DNA of 64,000 nucleotides from Terriglobus sp. TAA 43 (GTDB lineage Bacteria > Acidobacteriota > Terriglobia > Terriglobales > Acidobacteriaceae). Each line of letters begins with the position of its first letter. Position 1 is the stretch's first letter. The DNA lies in contig NZ_JUGR01000001.1 of assembly GCF_000800015.1 (NCBI RefSeq), forward strand, positions 3,224,001 to 3,288,000, read 5' to 3'. Of the stretch, positions 17,281 to 24,555 are shown piece by piece. The position numbers were made by a program, and so were the translations under genes. Below the pieces are notes generated by a model that ran no database searches, was not told the DNA's origin, and saw only the letters and a list, made by a program, of their open reading frames with translations.

Positions 17281-17568
17281 CTAGGCGAACAAAGACGGAG
17301 GGGGTCTTTGGAAGAGTGTGGGGCGACAGGGCAACGGTCGAGCACTTGGCTCTAGTGAGCAAGCCAGCAAGGAGGCCGTTTGTGTCTGGACAGTTCCGAA
17401 CAAGAATAGAAGCAACAACGGGATTGTTGCGAGCGCTGTCCCATGATGATTTTGAGGGTGCGGAATCAGCAGCGCCAGCAATAAGGTGACCGTCACTGTT
17501 AAGAGGATGATCGTTCGGAAACACCTTCTTGCTTGTAGGGCCTGCATTGCGCTTAAGTATAGAGGCAT
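17281..17568 (-). CDS. Hypothetical small membrane protein
   Basis: From the ATG at 17568 the 95-residue product (MPLYLSAMQALQARRC) has two adjacent hydrophobic segments around a PHPQNHHG turn, about residues 18-35 and 43-57. This suggests an inner-membrane hairpin. The tail is Pro/Ser/Cys-rich. An ATG at 17649 gives 27 more residues of less ordered sequence. No family recognised. It may form a pair with the membrane protein gene at 16849. Confidence 0.45.
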   Translation of the reverse strand: MPLYLSAMQALQARRCFRTIILLTVTVTLLLALLIPHPQNHHGTALATIPLLLLFLFGTVQTQTASLLACSLEPSARPLPCRPTLFQRPPPSLFA

Positions 17569-17756
17569 TTCGGATTTCAGTTGGGGCGAAATTAAGCCGT
17601 TGTTGTGCGATCTGGGGTAACGATAAGCCGGCATATCGGAAGTGCCCACGGGCCATACTGTCCAATCCTCTTGCTCCTACTCCTCATTCCAAAACACAAC
17701 TTTCGTCTTGACTGTTCGCCCGAGCAGAGCGGAAATGTCCATGTTCGAGGTGACAG

Positions 17757-18224
17757 ATGATATCCACGCAAAAGTCGGATGCTGCAATAGCGGACGAATT
17801 AGCAGCGCTTCCGGCGATGGATAAGCGAAAGCTTCTTAAGGTTTGGGACGAGGTGTATCAAACTCCGCCCCACCATACATTGCGAAAAGAGCTCATTGTT
17901 CCCATCCTTGCGTACCGCCTTCAAGAAGTGGTTCATGGAGGTTTGTCGAACTCTGCAAGACGGAAACTGTTGCTTCTACGTGAGGCACCCCGCAAGCCTC
18001 AAAAGACGAATGTAACCGGTGTTAGCAGTGATTCCGCAGGCAGCACGAAGCTGGTGAGGACGTGGGGTGGAGAAACTCACGAGGTCATCGTGACCGCGTC
18101 GGGCTTCGTCTATCGAGGAGAGACGTTCAAAAAGCTGAGCCCAATTGCGAAGCGGATCACGGGAACACAATGGTCCGGGCCAGCATTCTTTGGCACTCGC
18201 TCTAAGGATCGACGTGATGCCTGA
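17757..18224 (+). CDS. DUF2924 domain protein
   Basis: The 155-residue product matches the DUF2924 pattern: an N-terminal helical part (ELAALPAMDKRKLLKVWDEVY, PPHHTLRKELIVPILAYRLQE), then a small beta part (KLVRTWGGETHEVIVTASGFVYRGETFKKLSPIAKRITGTQWSGPAFFG). DUF2924 genes are found in phage-like elements, almost always just before a serine recombinase, as here. The second part resembles a DNA-binding or recombination accessory domain; its role is not known. The GAGGTGAC ribosome site precedes the ATG at 17757. The stop overlaps the recombinase start by 8 bp, so they are coupled. Confidence 0.85.
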   Translation: MISTQKSDAAIADELAALPAMDKRKLLKVWDEVYQTPPHHTLRKELIVPILAYRLQEVVHGGLSNSARRKLLLLREAPRKPQKTNVTGVSSDSAGSTKLVRTWGGETHEVIVTASGFVYRGETFKKLSPIAKRITGTQWSGPAFFGTRSKDRRDA

Positions 18225-19878
18225 TACGAAGACCGTGCGATGTGCGGTTTACACGCGGAAGTCTTCCGAAGAGGGGCTTGATCAGACGTTTAACTCCCTC
18301 CACGCACAGCGTGAGGCTTGCGAAGCGTACATCCTCAGCCAGAAGCATGAGGGATGGGAAGTCACGCGTACCGAGTATGACGATGGTGGTTTCTCGGGCG
18401 GCAACATGGAACGACCCGGCTTGGCGAAGCTCCTTAGTGACATAGCCGCAAAGCGAATCGATACGGTCGTTGTTTACAAAGTAGACAGGCTCACTCGATC
18501 CTTGGCCGATTTCGCGAAGATCGTGGAGCAGTTTGATCGCGAGGGTGTGAGCTTCGTATCGGTCACTCAGCAATTCAATACGACGAATTCGATGGGGCGT
18601 CTCACGTTGAACGTCCTTCTTTCGTTTGCTCAGTTTGAACGAGAAGTTACTGGCGAGCGTATCCGTGACAAGATTGCGGCGTCGAAAAAGAAGGGCATGT
18701 GGATGGGCGGAGTCGTGCCCTTGGGTTATGACCTGCACGATCGACGTCTGATTGTTCAGGAGGAAGAAGCGGCTCGCGTTCGCCAAATCTTCAACCTTTA
18801 TCTCGAATTAGGTTGCGTCACGAAGCTACAGGGCAGGCTCGATGAACTGGGCATCCGGAGTAAGAAGAGACTCAGCAGGAAGGGACGCAGCTCAGGTGAT
18901 GCGGCATTCTCCCGTGGCGCTCTGTACGAACTCTTAAAGAACCGTATCTACTTGGGCGAGATTCGGCACAAGGACAAGTGCTATCCGGGACAACATGAAG
19001 CGATCGTAGATCAGGCCGTCTGGGATGACGTGCAGACGTTGCTCGTCACGAATCGTCCCTCAGACAATACCCACGAGAGTGACGGTGAGGTCAGCTTGCT
19101 CACTGGGCGTCTATTCGATGCAGCAGGGAATCGCTTCACCCCTTCTCACACGACCAAGCGTGGACGTCGCTATCGTTACTACGTCTCACAAGCGATCATC
19201 CATGGGAATAAGGGAAAAGGCGGATCGATGTACCGTCTCCCTGCTGGACGAATCGAATCGATTGTCTGCGATGGTGTGACAAATCTCATCGGCAATCCGC
19301 AGAGATTGATCGCTATCATTGCGGATCGCCCATCAGATCCCGCTGAGATGAATGCGATCTTAAGATCCTCCGAAAGGTACAAGAGACAACCTCTAGGAAC
19401 ACCCAACATTGCCGATTGTGTGAGGCGGGTCGTTATAGATGAGCGCCATGTGCGCATGTTCATCTGCAAAAAAAACGTGAGGAAAATACTTGGGCTTTCC
19501 TGTGACTCACACATCGACGCGGAGATAGAGATTCAACTACCGGCTGTGCCTATGCGGATTGGTGGAGAGCTTCGGTTCAAGATCGAAGGCGACAGCGAAA
19601 GATCGAGACGAGAAGTTCCGGCGTTGGTTGCCGCGGTTGTGCGGGCGCGGGAATGGCTTGATCGATTGATGAGCGGCGATGTCTCGAGTCAACGTGACCT
19701 GGCCGCGAAAGAGGGCTTGGACGAGCGTTACGTGAGTCGTCTATTACCGCTTGCTTTCCTCTCCCCAGAGATAACAGAAGAGATTCTGGAAGGTACACAA
19801 CCTCCGCATTGGTGTCTCGATACCTTTCTCGGAAACGTTCCTCTTGATTGGCAGGCGCAACGTAAGGCATTCGCGTAA
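18217..19878 (+). CDS. Large serine recombinase
   Basis: The 553-residue enzyme has an N-terminal resolvase domain. Its catalytic region is CAVYTRKSSEEGLDQTFNS, with the nucleophile probably Ser16, followed by VVYKVDRLTRSLADFAKI and FAQFEREVTGERIRDKIAASKKKGMWMGG. A recombinase domain follows, with IFNLYLELGCVTKLQGRLDELG and FSRGALYELLKNRIYLGEIRHKDKCY. A zinc-ribbon-like region and a C-terminal helical part end it. Large serine recombinases integrate and excise phages by cutting both strands at short att sites. Its partner site was not found. I start it at 18217 because that ATG fits the domain start and the overlap with DUF2924. It is the likely mobility gene of the 17757-23230 module and not a tRNA-type tyrosine integrase. 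Confidence 0.9.
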   Translation: MPDTKTVRCAVYTRKSSEEGLDQTFNSLHAQREACEAYILSQKHEGWEVTRTEYDDGGFSGGNMERPGLAKLLSDIAAKRIDTVVVYKVDRLTRSLADFAKIVEQFDREGVSFVSVTQQFNTTNSMGRLTLNVLLSFAQFEREVTGERIRDKIAASKKKGMWMGGVVPLGYDLHDRRLIVQEEEAARVRQIFNLYLELGCVTKLQGRLDELGIRSKKRLSRKGRSSGDAAFSRGALYELLKNRIYLGEIRHKDKCYPGQHEAIVDQAVWDDVQTLLVTNRPSDNTHESDGEVSLLTGRLFDAAGNRFTPSHTTKRGRRYRYYVSQAIIHGNKGKGGSMYRLPAGRIESIVCDGVTNLIGNPQRLIAIIADRPSDPAEMNAILRSSERYKRQPLGTPNIADCVRRVVIDERHVRMFICKKNVRKILGLSCDSHIDAEIEIQLPAVPMRIGGELRFKIEGDSERSRREVPALVAAVVRAREWLDRLMSGDVSSQRDLAAKEGLDERYVSRLLPLAFLSPEITEEILEGTQPPHWCLDTFLGNVPLDWQAQRKAFA

Positions 19879-20041
19879 GCCCACTTACGGATGATGACTA
19901 ATCCTTAACTACTATCATCGTTACTATCATTTGTTTTCCGCGGCTTTGCCTTCATCAATGGCAACGAAGACGGGTTGAAATTTCGCCGCTCAGAGGGGCT
20001 TGACAGCCATCATAGGCTTCTTCTGAGAGGTAAAGAATTTC

Positions 20042-21388
20042 ATGAATGACACAGACACGAAGTCAACATCCAGAAAGCTTGCTCTGGAATATAGACCACT
20101 CGCATCGCTCAATTTTCACGTCAACAACGCACGCACCCACTCGCGCAGTCAGATCCGCAAGATCAAAAACAGCATCGAGGAATTTGGCTTTTCCAATCCG
20201 ATCTTGATCCAGACGGACGGTACGATCATTGCTGGCCACGGTCGCGTTGAGGCAGCCAAGTTACTCAACATGACAACCGTGCCGACGATCTGTCTCGAGC
20301 ACTTAACTCCCGATCAGATTCGCGCCTATGTCATCGCAGATAACAGGCTCGCGGAACTTGCCGGTTGGGACAACGACCTTCTCAAGATCGAGCTCGGTTA
20401 TCTTCTGACTCTCGATCTCAGCCTCGATGTGACGTTGACCGGTTTCGAGGTCCCTGAAATTGACCTTCTACTTGAAGAAGCTTCCAGCACGGCGGACGAG
20501 GAAGAAACCATTCCGCCTACACATCCGGTCGCCATATCTCGACCTGGAGACCTTTGGATGCTCGGACACCATCGCATATTCTGCGGCAGTGCGCTTGAGC
20601 AGAAGTCATTTCAAACCCTGATGGACAGCCGACGTGCAGGTATGGTCTTTGTTGATCCGCCATACAACGTTCCTATCGATGGGCACGCATCCGGCAATGG
20701 GCAGATCGAGCACCGCGAGTTCGCGATGGCGTCCGGAGAAATGGACGAGCACGAGTTCACACAGTTCCTCAATCGCAGTTTCGAGCTTCTTGCCGAACAT
20801 AGCGATTGTGGTGCGGTGCATTTCCTCTGCATGGACTGGCGTCACATGAGGGAGCTGATTGAGGCCGCTAAACCTGTCTATGACAAACAGCTGGGCCTTT
20901 GTGTGTGGGCGAAGGATGTCGGCGGCATGGGATCCCTTTACCGCTCTCAACATGAATTGATCTTCGTGTTCAAAACCAACGGAGGCCCTCACCGCAACAA
21001 CATCATGCTCGGGAAGTACGGACGCAACCGTACGAACGTCTGGCAATACCCGTCTGCAAGCACGATGTCCCGACAGGGTGAAGAGAATCTTCTTAGCTTG
21101 CATCCGACGGTGAAACCAATCGCCATGGTTGCTGATGCCATTCTTGATTGCTCAAAGCGTGGCGACATCGTCCTAGATTCGTTTCTCGGCTCCGGGACAA
21201 CACTCCTTGCCGCGGAACGTGTGGGGCGCATCTGCTATGCGCTCGAGCTTGATCCTCTCTATGTGGATGTTGCCATTCGCCGTTGGCAAGCAATCACTGG
21301 TGAGCAGGCGATCAACGCTGTGAGCGGGCGTGCGTTCGAGGACAACATCATGACGGAAGAAGCGAACGAAGAGGTGATTCATGGCTAA
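20042..21388 (+). CDS. ParB-like domain fused to a beta-class DNA methyltransferase
   Basis: Residues 15-110 form a ParB/Srx nuclease-type domain: RPLASLNFHVNNARTHS, then SIEEFGFSNPILIQTDG, GTIIAGHGRVEAAKLL and IADNRLAELAGWD. Residues 165-430 form an N4/N6 DNA methyltransferase. Its catalytic DPPY lies at 205-208, before the AdoMet site FLGSGTT (381-387), which gives the beta-class order. HPTVKP (354-359) is also typical. Phage-borne fusions of this kind usually protect element DNA from host restriction. The recognition sequence is unknown. No restriction gene is paired with it here, so it is probably an orphan methylase. The ATG at 20042 follows a GAGAGG-type site. The end overlaps the DUF5681 gene by 8 bp. 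Confidence 0.9.
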   Translation: MNDTDTKSTSRKLALEYRPLASLNFHVNNARTHSRSQIRKIKNSIEEFGFSNPILIQTDGTIIAGHGRVEAAKLLNMTTVPTICLEHLTPDQIRAYVIADNRLAELAGWDNDLLKIELGYLLTLDLSLDVTLTGFEVPEIDLLLEEASSTADEEETIPPTHPVAISRPGDLWMLGHHRIFCGSALEQKSFQTLMDSRRAGMVFVDPPYNVPIDGHASGNGQIEHREFAMASGEMDEHEFTQFLNRSFELLAEHSDCGAVHFLCMDWRHMRELIEAAKPVYDKQLGLCVWAKDVGGMGSLYRSQHELIFVFKTNGGPHRNNIMLGKYGRNRTNVWQYPSASTMSRQGEENLLSLHPTVKPIAMVADAILDCSKRGDIVLDSFLGSGTTLLAAERVGRICYALELDPLYVDVAIRRWQAITGEQAINAVSGRAFEDNIMTEEANEEVIHG

Positions 21389-21791
21389 CCAAGATGACAG
21401 CGATTATGAAGTTGGTTACGGCAAGCCACCGCGGCATTCGCAATTTCGTCGCGGACAATCGGGGAACCCTGCCGGGCGCCCACCGGGACGGAAGAATCTC
21501 GCAACCATAGTCCGGGCCGTGCTCCACGAGGAGATCATTGTGACGGAGAACGGCAAGAGCAGAAAGGCGACGAAGGTCGAGATAGTCATTGCCCAGATGG
21601 TCAATGGAGCATTGAAGGGGGATCAGCGTGCCATAAGGGAAACGATTGCACTCAAGCGGTACGTCGATGCGCTTGAAGAGGTCGATGCGGTGCCTACCGA
21701 AACCGAGAGTGACGCGGCTATTATGGCAAGTCTCAAACGTCGCTTACAACGTGCAACCAACTCGAACACCGAAAAGGAGACCTCAAAGTGA
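21381..21791 (+). CDS. DUF5681 protein, probable small-terminase-like factor
   Basis: The 136-residue product has the DUF5681 signature YEVGYGKPPRHSQFRRGQSGNPAGRPPGRKNL, followed by a helical part with VTENGKSRKATKVEIVIAQMVNGALKGD. These proteins sit directly before terminase large-subunit genes in phage-like elements and may act as the DNA-recognition small subunit; that role is inferred from position. It overlaps the methylase by 8 bp upstream. Its stop TGA is at 21789-21791, at the terminase start. An AAGGAGA ribosome site for the next gene lies at its end. Confidence 0.85.
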   Translation: MANQDDSDYEVGYGKPPRHSQFRRGQSGNPAGRPPGRKNLATIVRAVLHEEIIVTENGKSRKATKVEIVIAQMVNGALKGDQRAIRETIALKRYVDALEEVDAVPTETESDAAIMASLKRRLQRATNSNTEKETSK

Positions 21792-23230
21792 TGGCTACCG
21801 GAGACCTGGAACTTTCAGCTGAGGAACTTCGGGCGATGCTCCGAGTCGATCTCTACACGTTCATTGAGCGCGCTTTCAGTGAAATACATCCCGGCACTGA
21901 ATTTCTCGAGAGTCAGCACATTCCTCTGATTGCCGCGAAGCTTCAGGAGTGCGTAGAAGGGAAGTGCAAGCGTCTCATCATCAACCTTCCTCCGCGCTCA
22001 TTGAAGTCATTCACTGTCAGCGTGGCATTCGTAGCTTGGCTACTCGGCAGGAATCCTTCGAAGCAGGTGATCTGTGCGAGCTACGGCCAAGACTTGGCCG
22101 ACAAGCTTGCGCGTGACTGCCGCACGGTGATGTTGTCCCCTTGGTACAAGAGATTGTTTCCAAGGGCTCAGATCTCCGGGAAAAGAAACGCCGTGAATGA
22201 CTTCAACACCACTGCCAGCGGAGGGAGAATGGCCACCTCCGTTGGGGGCACGCTGACAGGACGAGGAGCGGACTTCTTGATTCTTGACGATCCTCTCAAA
22301 CCCATCGACGCTCTCTCAGAAACCAGCCGTAAGGCAGCCAACGATTGGTTTTCGAATACTCTGTTGAGTCGCCTTAACAGCAAGAAGGATGGTGTGATCA
22401 TCATCGTGATGCAGCGTCTCCATCAGGACGATCTCGTTGGCCACGTACAGTCTCTTTCAGAATGGGAGGTGCTCTCACTCCCAGCCGTCGCTGAAATGGA
22501 CGAGAGCATCACCATTGAAGGGCCTCTTTGGCCCGTTCACTTTTCTCGTTCTGCTGGCGAAATACTCGAACCGCGCCGCGACACCCCTGAGGCGCTCGCC
22601 GCAATACGGGATCAGATCGGCCCCTTCAATTTCAACGCACAATATCAGCAGGATCCGATACCAGAGGGTGGCAACATCATCCTGGAAGAGTGGTTGCGTA
22701 TCTATGAAGAGAACACACTCCCGATGCGACCTCTAATACTCCAGAGCTGGGACACCGCGAACAAGAGCAGCGAGCTATGCGACTTCAGTGTCTGCACGAC
22801 ATGGGCAATTGTAGGGAAGAAGCGTTACCTTCTGAATGTACTGAGAAAGCAGCTTAATTATCCAGACCTCAAGAAACTGATTGTCAGCCACATGAAGCAG
22901 TGGAACGCAACCCAGGTCATCATCGAAAATCGCGCTTCAGGGATTCAGCTCTGTCAGGATCTCAGGGCAGATGGCATCTTTCAGGTCAAACCCTATGACC
23001 CGCCTGCTGGCTCAGACAAAATCATGCGCGTTCATATGCAGACTCCCGAGTTCGAGGCGGGGAATGTGCTTTTGCCGAAGTCGGCTCCATGGCTCGACAC
23101 GTACGTGAAGGAGCTGCTCAGTTTTCCGGGCGGTAAGTATGACGATCAGGTCGACTCGACCATGCAAGCACTGGACTATGCAAAGAGATTCCATGAGCTC
23201 AATACCTGGGCGATGCTGGGGCGAAGCTAA
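21788..23230 (+). CDS. Phage terminase large subunit
   Basis: The 480-residue protein has the two terminase domains. The ATPase has a Walker A NLPPRSLKS (66-74), the neighbouring VICASYGQDLADKLARDCR region, a Walker B LILDD (164-168) and MQRLHQDDLVGH. The RNase H-like nuclease has SWDTANKSSELCDFSV, IIENRASGIQLCQDL and the late acidic KYDDQVDSTMQALDY. Such enzymes cut concatemeric phage DNA and pump it into the capsid. Either GTG at 21788 or ATG at 21791 could start it, both behind AAGGAGA. No portal, protease or capsid gene follows, so the module is a remnant or depends on a helper phage. Confidence 0.9.
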   Translation: MMATGDLELSAEELRAMLRVDLYTFIERAFSEIHPGTEFLESQHIPLIAAKLQECVEGKCKRLIINLPPRSLKSFTVSVAFVAWLLGRNPSKQVICASYGQDLADKLARDCRTVMLSPWYKRLFPRAQISGKRNAVNDFNTTASGGRMATSVGGTLTGRGADFLILDDPLKPIDALSETSRKAANDWFSNTLLSRLNSKKDGVIIIVMQRLHQDDLVGHVQSLSEWEVLSLPAVAEMDESITIEGPLWPVHFSRSAGEILEPRRDTPEALAAIRDQIGPFNFNAQYQQDPIPEGGNIILEEWLRIYEENTLPMRPLILQSWDTANKSSELCDFSVCTTWAIVGKKRYLLNVLRKQLNYPDLKKLIVSHMKQWNATQVIIENRASGIQLCQDLRADGIFQVKPYDPPAGSDKIMRVHMQTPEFEAGNVLLPKSAPWLDTYVKELLSFPGGKYDDQVDSTMQALDYAKRFHELNTWAMLGRS

Positions 23231-23310
23231 GTCATTTGCAGAAGCCAACTGGCTCATCGTCTAGGACTCGGCATTGGGTGGATGCTTCGTCGATCGTAGG
23301 CTGAGGCAAC

Positions 23311-23535
23311 CTAGAGATCTTCGAGTAATTTCGACATCGTCGTATCGAGTCCGCGGGCGATGATCTGCAACGTGATGATACCGGCCTCGCGCTTACCGGT
23401 CTCGATGTCGGAGATGTGGCCGCGGTTCAAACCGAGATAGACAGCCATGTCTGTTTGCGTCCAATTCTTGGCGACACGCCGCTCGCGGATTCGCATTCCC
23501 AGATCGACGAGAAGGCGGTTCTTTCCAGTGGACAC
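23311..23535 (-). CDS. XRE-family helix-turn-helix repressor
   Basis: The 74-residue protein is almost entirely a Cro/CI-type HTH: LGMRIRERRVAKNWTQTDMAVYLGLNRGHISDIETGKREAGIITLQIIARGLDTTMSKLL. The second helix and recognition helix are TQTDMAVYLG and NRGHISDIETG. It starts with GTG at 23535. It is divergent from the hypothetical membrane protein at 23603, and a perfect palindrome at 23571-23588 lies between the two starts. Proteins of this size often control restriction-modification or phage genes. The type I system at 24556-30554 is a possible target, but no matching operator was found there. Confidence 0.85.
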   Translation of the reverse strand: MSTGKNRLLVDLGMRIRERRVAKNWTQTDMAVYLGLNRGHISDIETGKREAGIITLQIIARGLDTTMSKLLEDL

Positions 23536-23549
23536 TCTCCCAGAGTGGA
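23535..23549. repeat. Short palindrome overlapping the XRE start codon
   Basis: CACTCT-CCC-AGAGTG is a 6-bp perfect dyad whose left end overlaps the GTG start of the XRE gene on the minus strand. It could be a second, weaker operator or a small RNA hairpin around the translation start. Its sequence differs from the 23571-23588 palindrome. Confidence 0.35.
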
Positions 23550-23570
23550 GCTAGGATCGAGCTGTTCGTG

Positions 23571-23588
23571 TCTGGTATGCCAGACATT
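23571..23588. promoter_or_regulatory. Perfect palindrome between divergent genes, probable XRE operator
   Basis: TGTCTGG-TATG-CCAGACA has two perfect 7-bp arms around 4 bp. It sits 36 bp upstream of the XRE GTG and 14 bp upstream of the ATG at 23603. The size and symmetry fit a dimeric HTH repressor site that could control both genes. Confidence 0.6.
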
Positions 23589-23602
23589 AGCGACTCGAAC
23601 CT

Positions 23603-24265
23603 ATGAAAACTGTCTTGAGAACCCTTCTGGTCATCATCCTTACTGTCATAGCGGTTTATGCCTTCTTGATTTGGTACGGCGAGGACAACGACTCAAACAC
23701 TCACAATGCAAGAGTCAGCGGACATCCCGCAGACGTTGTGACCAGTCACTCCCAAAATGCGAATCAGGTGGTTAAGCCGTATGACCTCGCTCGCAATCCA
23801 TACATGCTCAACGGCCAACAAGCGGTTCTCACTACCAGAGGTATACCAATGGTCGATCGACTCGGACGCTTTCAGGTAGAGTTCCCATTCAACTCGCTTC
23901 GATATTCCAATATGATCGACGAAAATACTGCGATCTACGATGTACTCATTGGAGAGGACACGATCTCCGATTTCGGTGGCCAGATTGCGGTTCACCTAGC
24001 AACGGATTCTCCGAAGCCCGAGTTGGGCCGACCTTGGCGGGTAGTGATTCAACGTCCGATGCGCGTTGTGAATGGCCTCGGTGTAGAACGTAACATCGCA
24101 ACTGTTAGCTTCCAGGGGTACGGCACCCTGCCTGCGCCCCCGCAACCTAAGACACCACAACCTCAAACTCCACGACCTACGGATGCGGAACAACCTGAAG
24201 TCCAAACTGCTCCCCCGCCGCACTCCGACGGAGACCAGCCCAGCGAAATTCAAGAAGAACACTGA
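23603..24265 (+). CDS. Membrane-anchored protein with a proline-rich tail, unknown function
   Basis: The 220-residue product has an N-terminal membrane anchor (TLLVIILTVIAVYAFLIWYG, about residues 7-26), a soluble domain of about 130 residues and a low-complexity end. The soluble part contains NPYMLNGQQAVLTTRGIPMV and DVLIGEDTISDFGGQIAVH. The end (residues about 180-215) is rich in Pro, Gln and Thr (LPAPPQPKTPQPQTPRPT). The folded part recalls small OB-type or SH3-like exported domains, but I cannot name a family. It is divergent from the XRE repressor and may be under its control. Confidence 0.6.
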   Translation: MKTVLRTLLVIILTVIAVYAFLIWYGEDNDSNTHNARVSGHPADVVTSHSQNANQVVKPYDLARNPYMLNGQQAVLTTRGIPMVDRLGRFQVEFPFNSLRYSNMIDENTAIYDVLIGEDTISDFGGQIAVHLATDSPKPELGRPWRVVIQRPMRVVNGLGVERNIATVSFQGYGTLPAPPQPKTPQPQTPRPTDAEQPEVQTAPPPHSDGDQPSEIQEEH

Positions 24266-24352
24266 GAAGATAGGCCTAGTTCGGTTTGTAGAATCGATCA
24301 ATCCTAGAGCCGAGACGCCGCAAGGGTCTCCTTAACTGACTCCCCAGATTAA

Positions 24353-24393
24353 GGGACGGAGATCGCACTGTAATGCGGTGCGATCTCCGTCCC
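24353..24393. repeat. Perfect 16-bp inverted repeat (long hairpin)
   Basis: GGGACGGAGATCGCAC (24353-24368) pairs perfectly with GTGCGATCTCCGTCCC (24378-24393) across a 9-nt loop. It lies in the 290-bp gap between two converging genes, the membrane protein ending at 24265 and hsdS ending at 24556. No U-run follows on either strand. It could act as a bidirectional transcript end or a structured element. The remainder of 24266-24555 shows nothing else. Confidence 0.75.
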
Positions 24394-24555
24394 GACCTGT
24401 CCTGAATCCACTTTTCTATTCGGTCGCTGCGGGAGTCCAGTTTGACCGCAAGGTCGTTGAACGTTCCGAATGAGAACTGATGTTCGGTAGCTGGCGTTCA
24501 GTCGCGACTTTCCCGGCCATGCCGGGCAACCTGCGCTGCCATATGGGCAGGAAAC

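Noticed and set aside
18217-19878. The serine recombinase as the integrase that placed the island at tRNA-Ser.
   Set aside because: tRNA 3'-end integration is typical of tyrosine integrases; this enzyme lies 11 kb away inside its own module, so a link is not supported.
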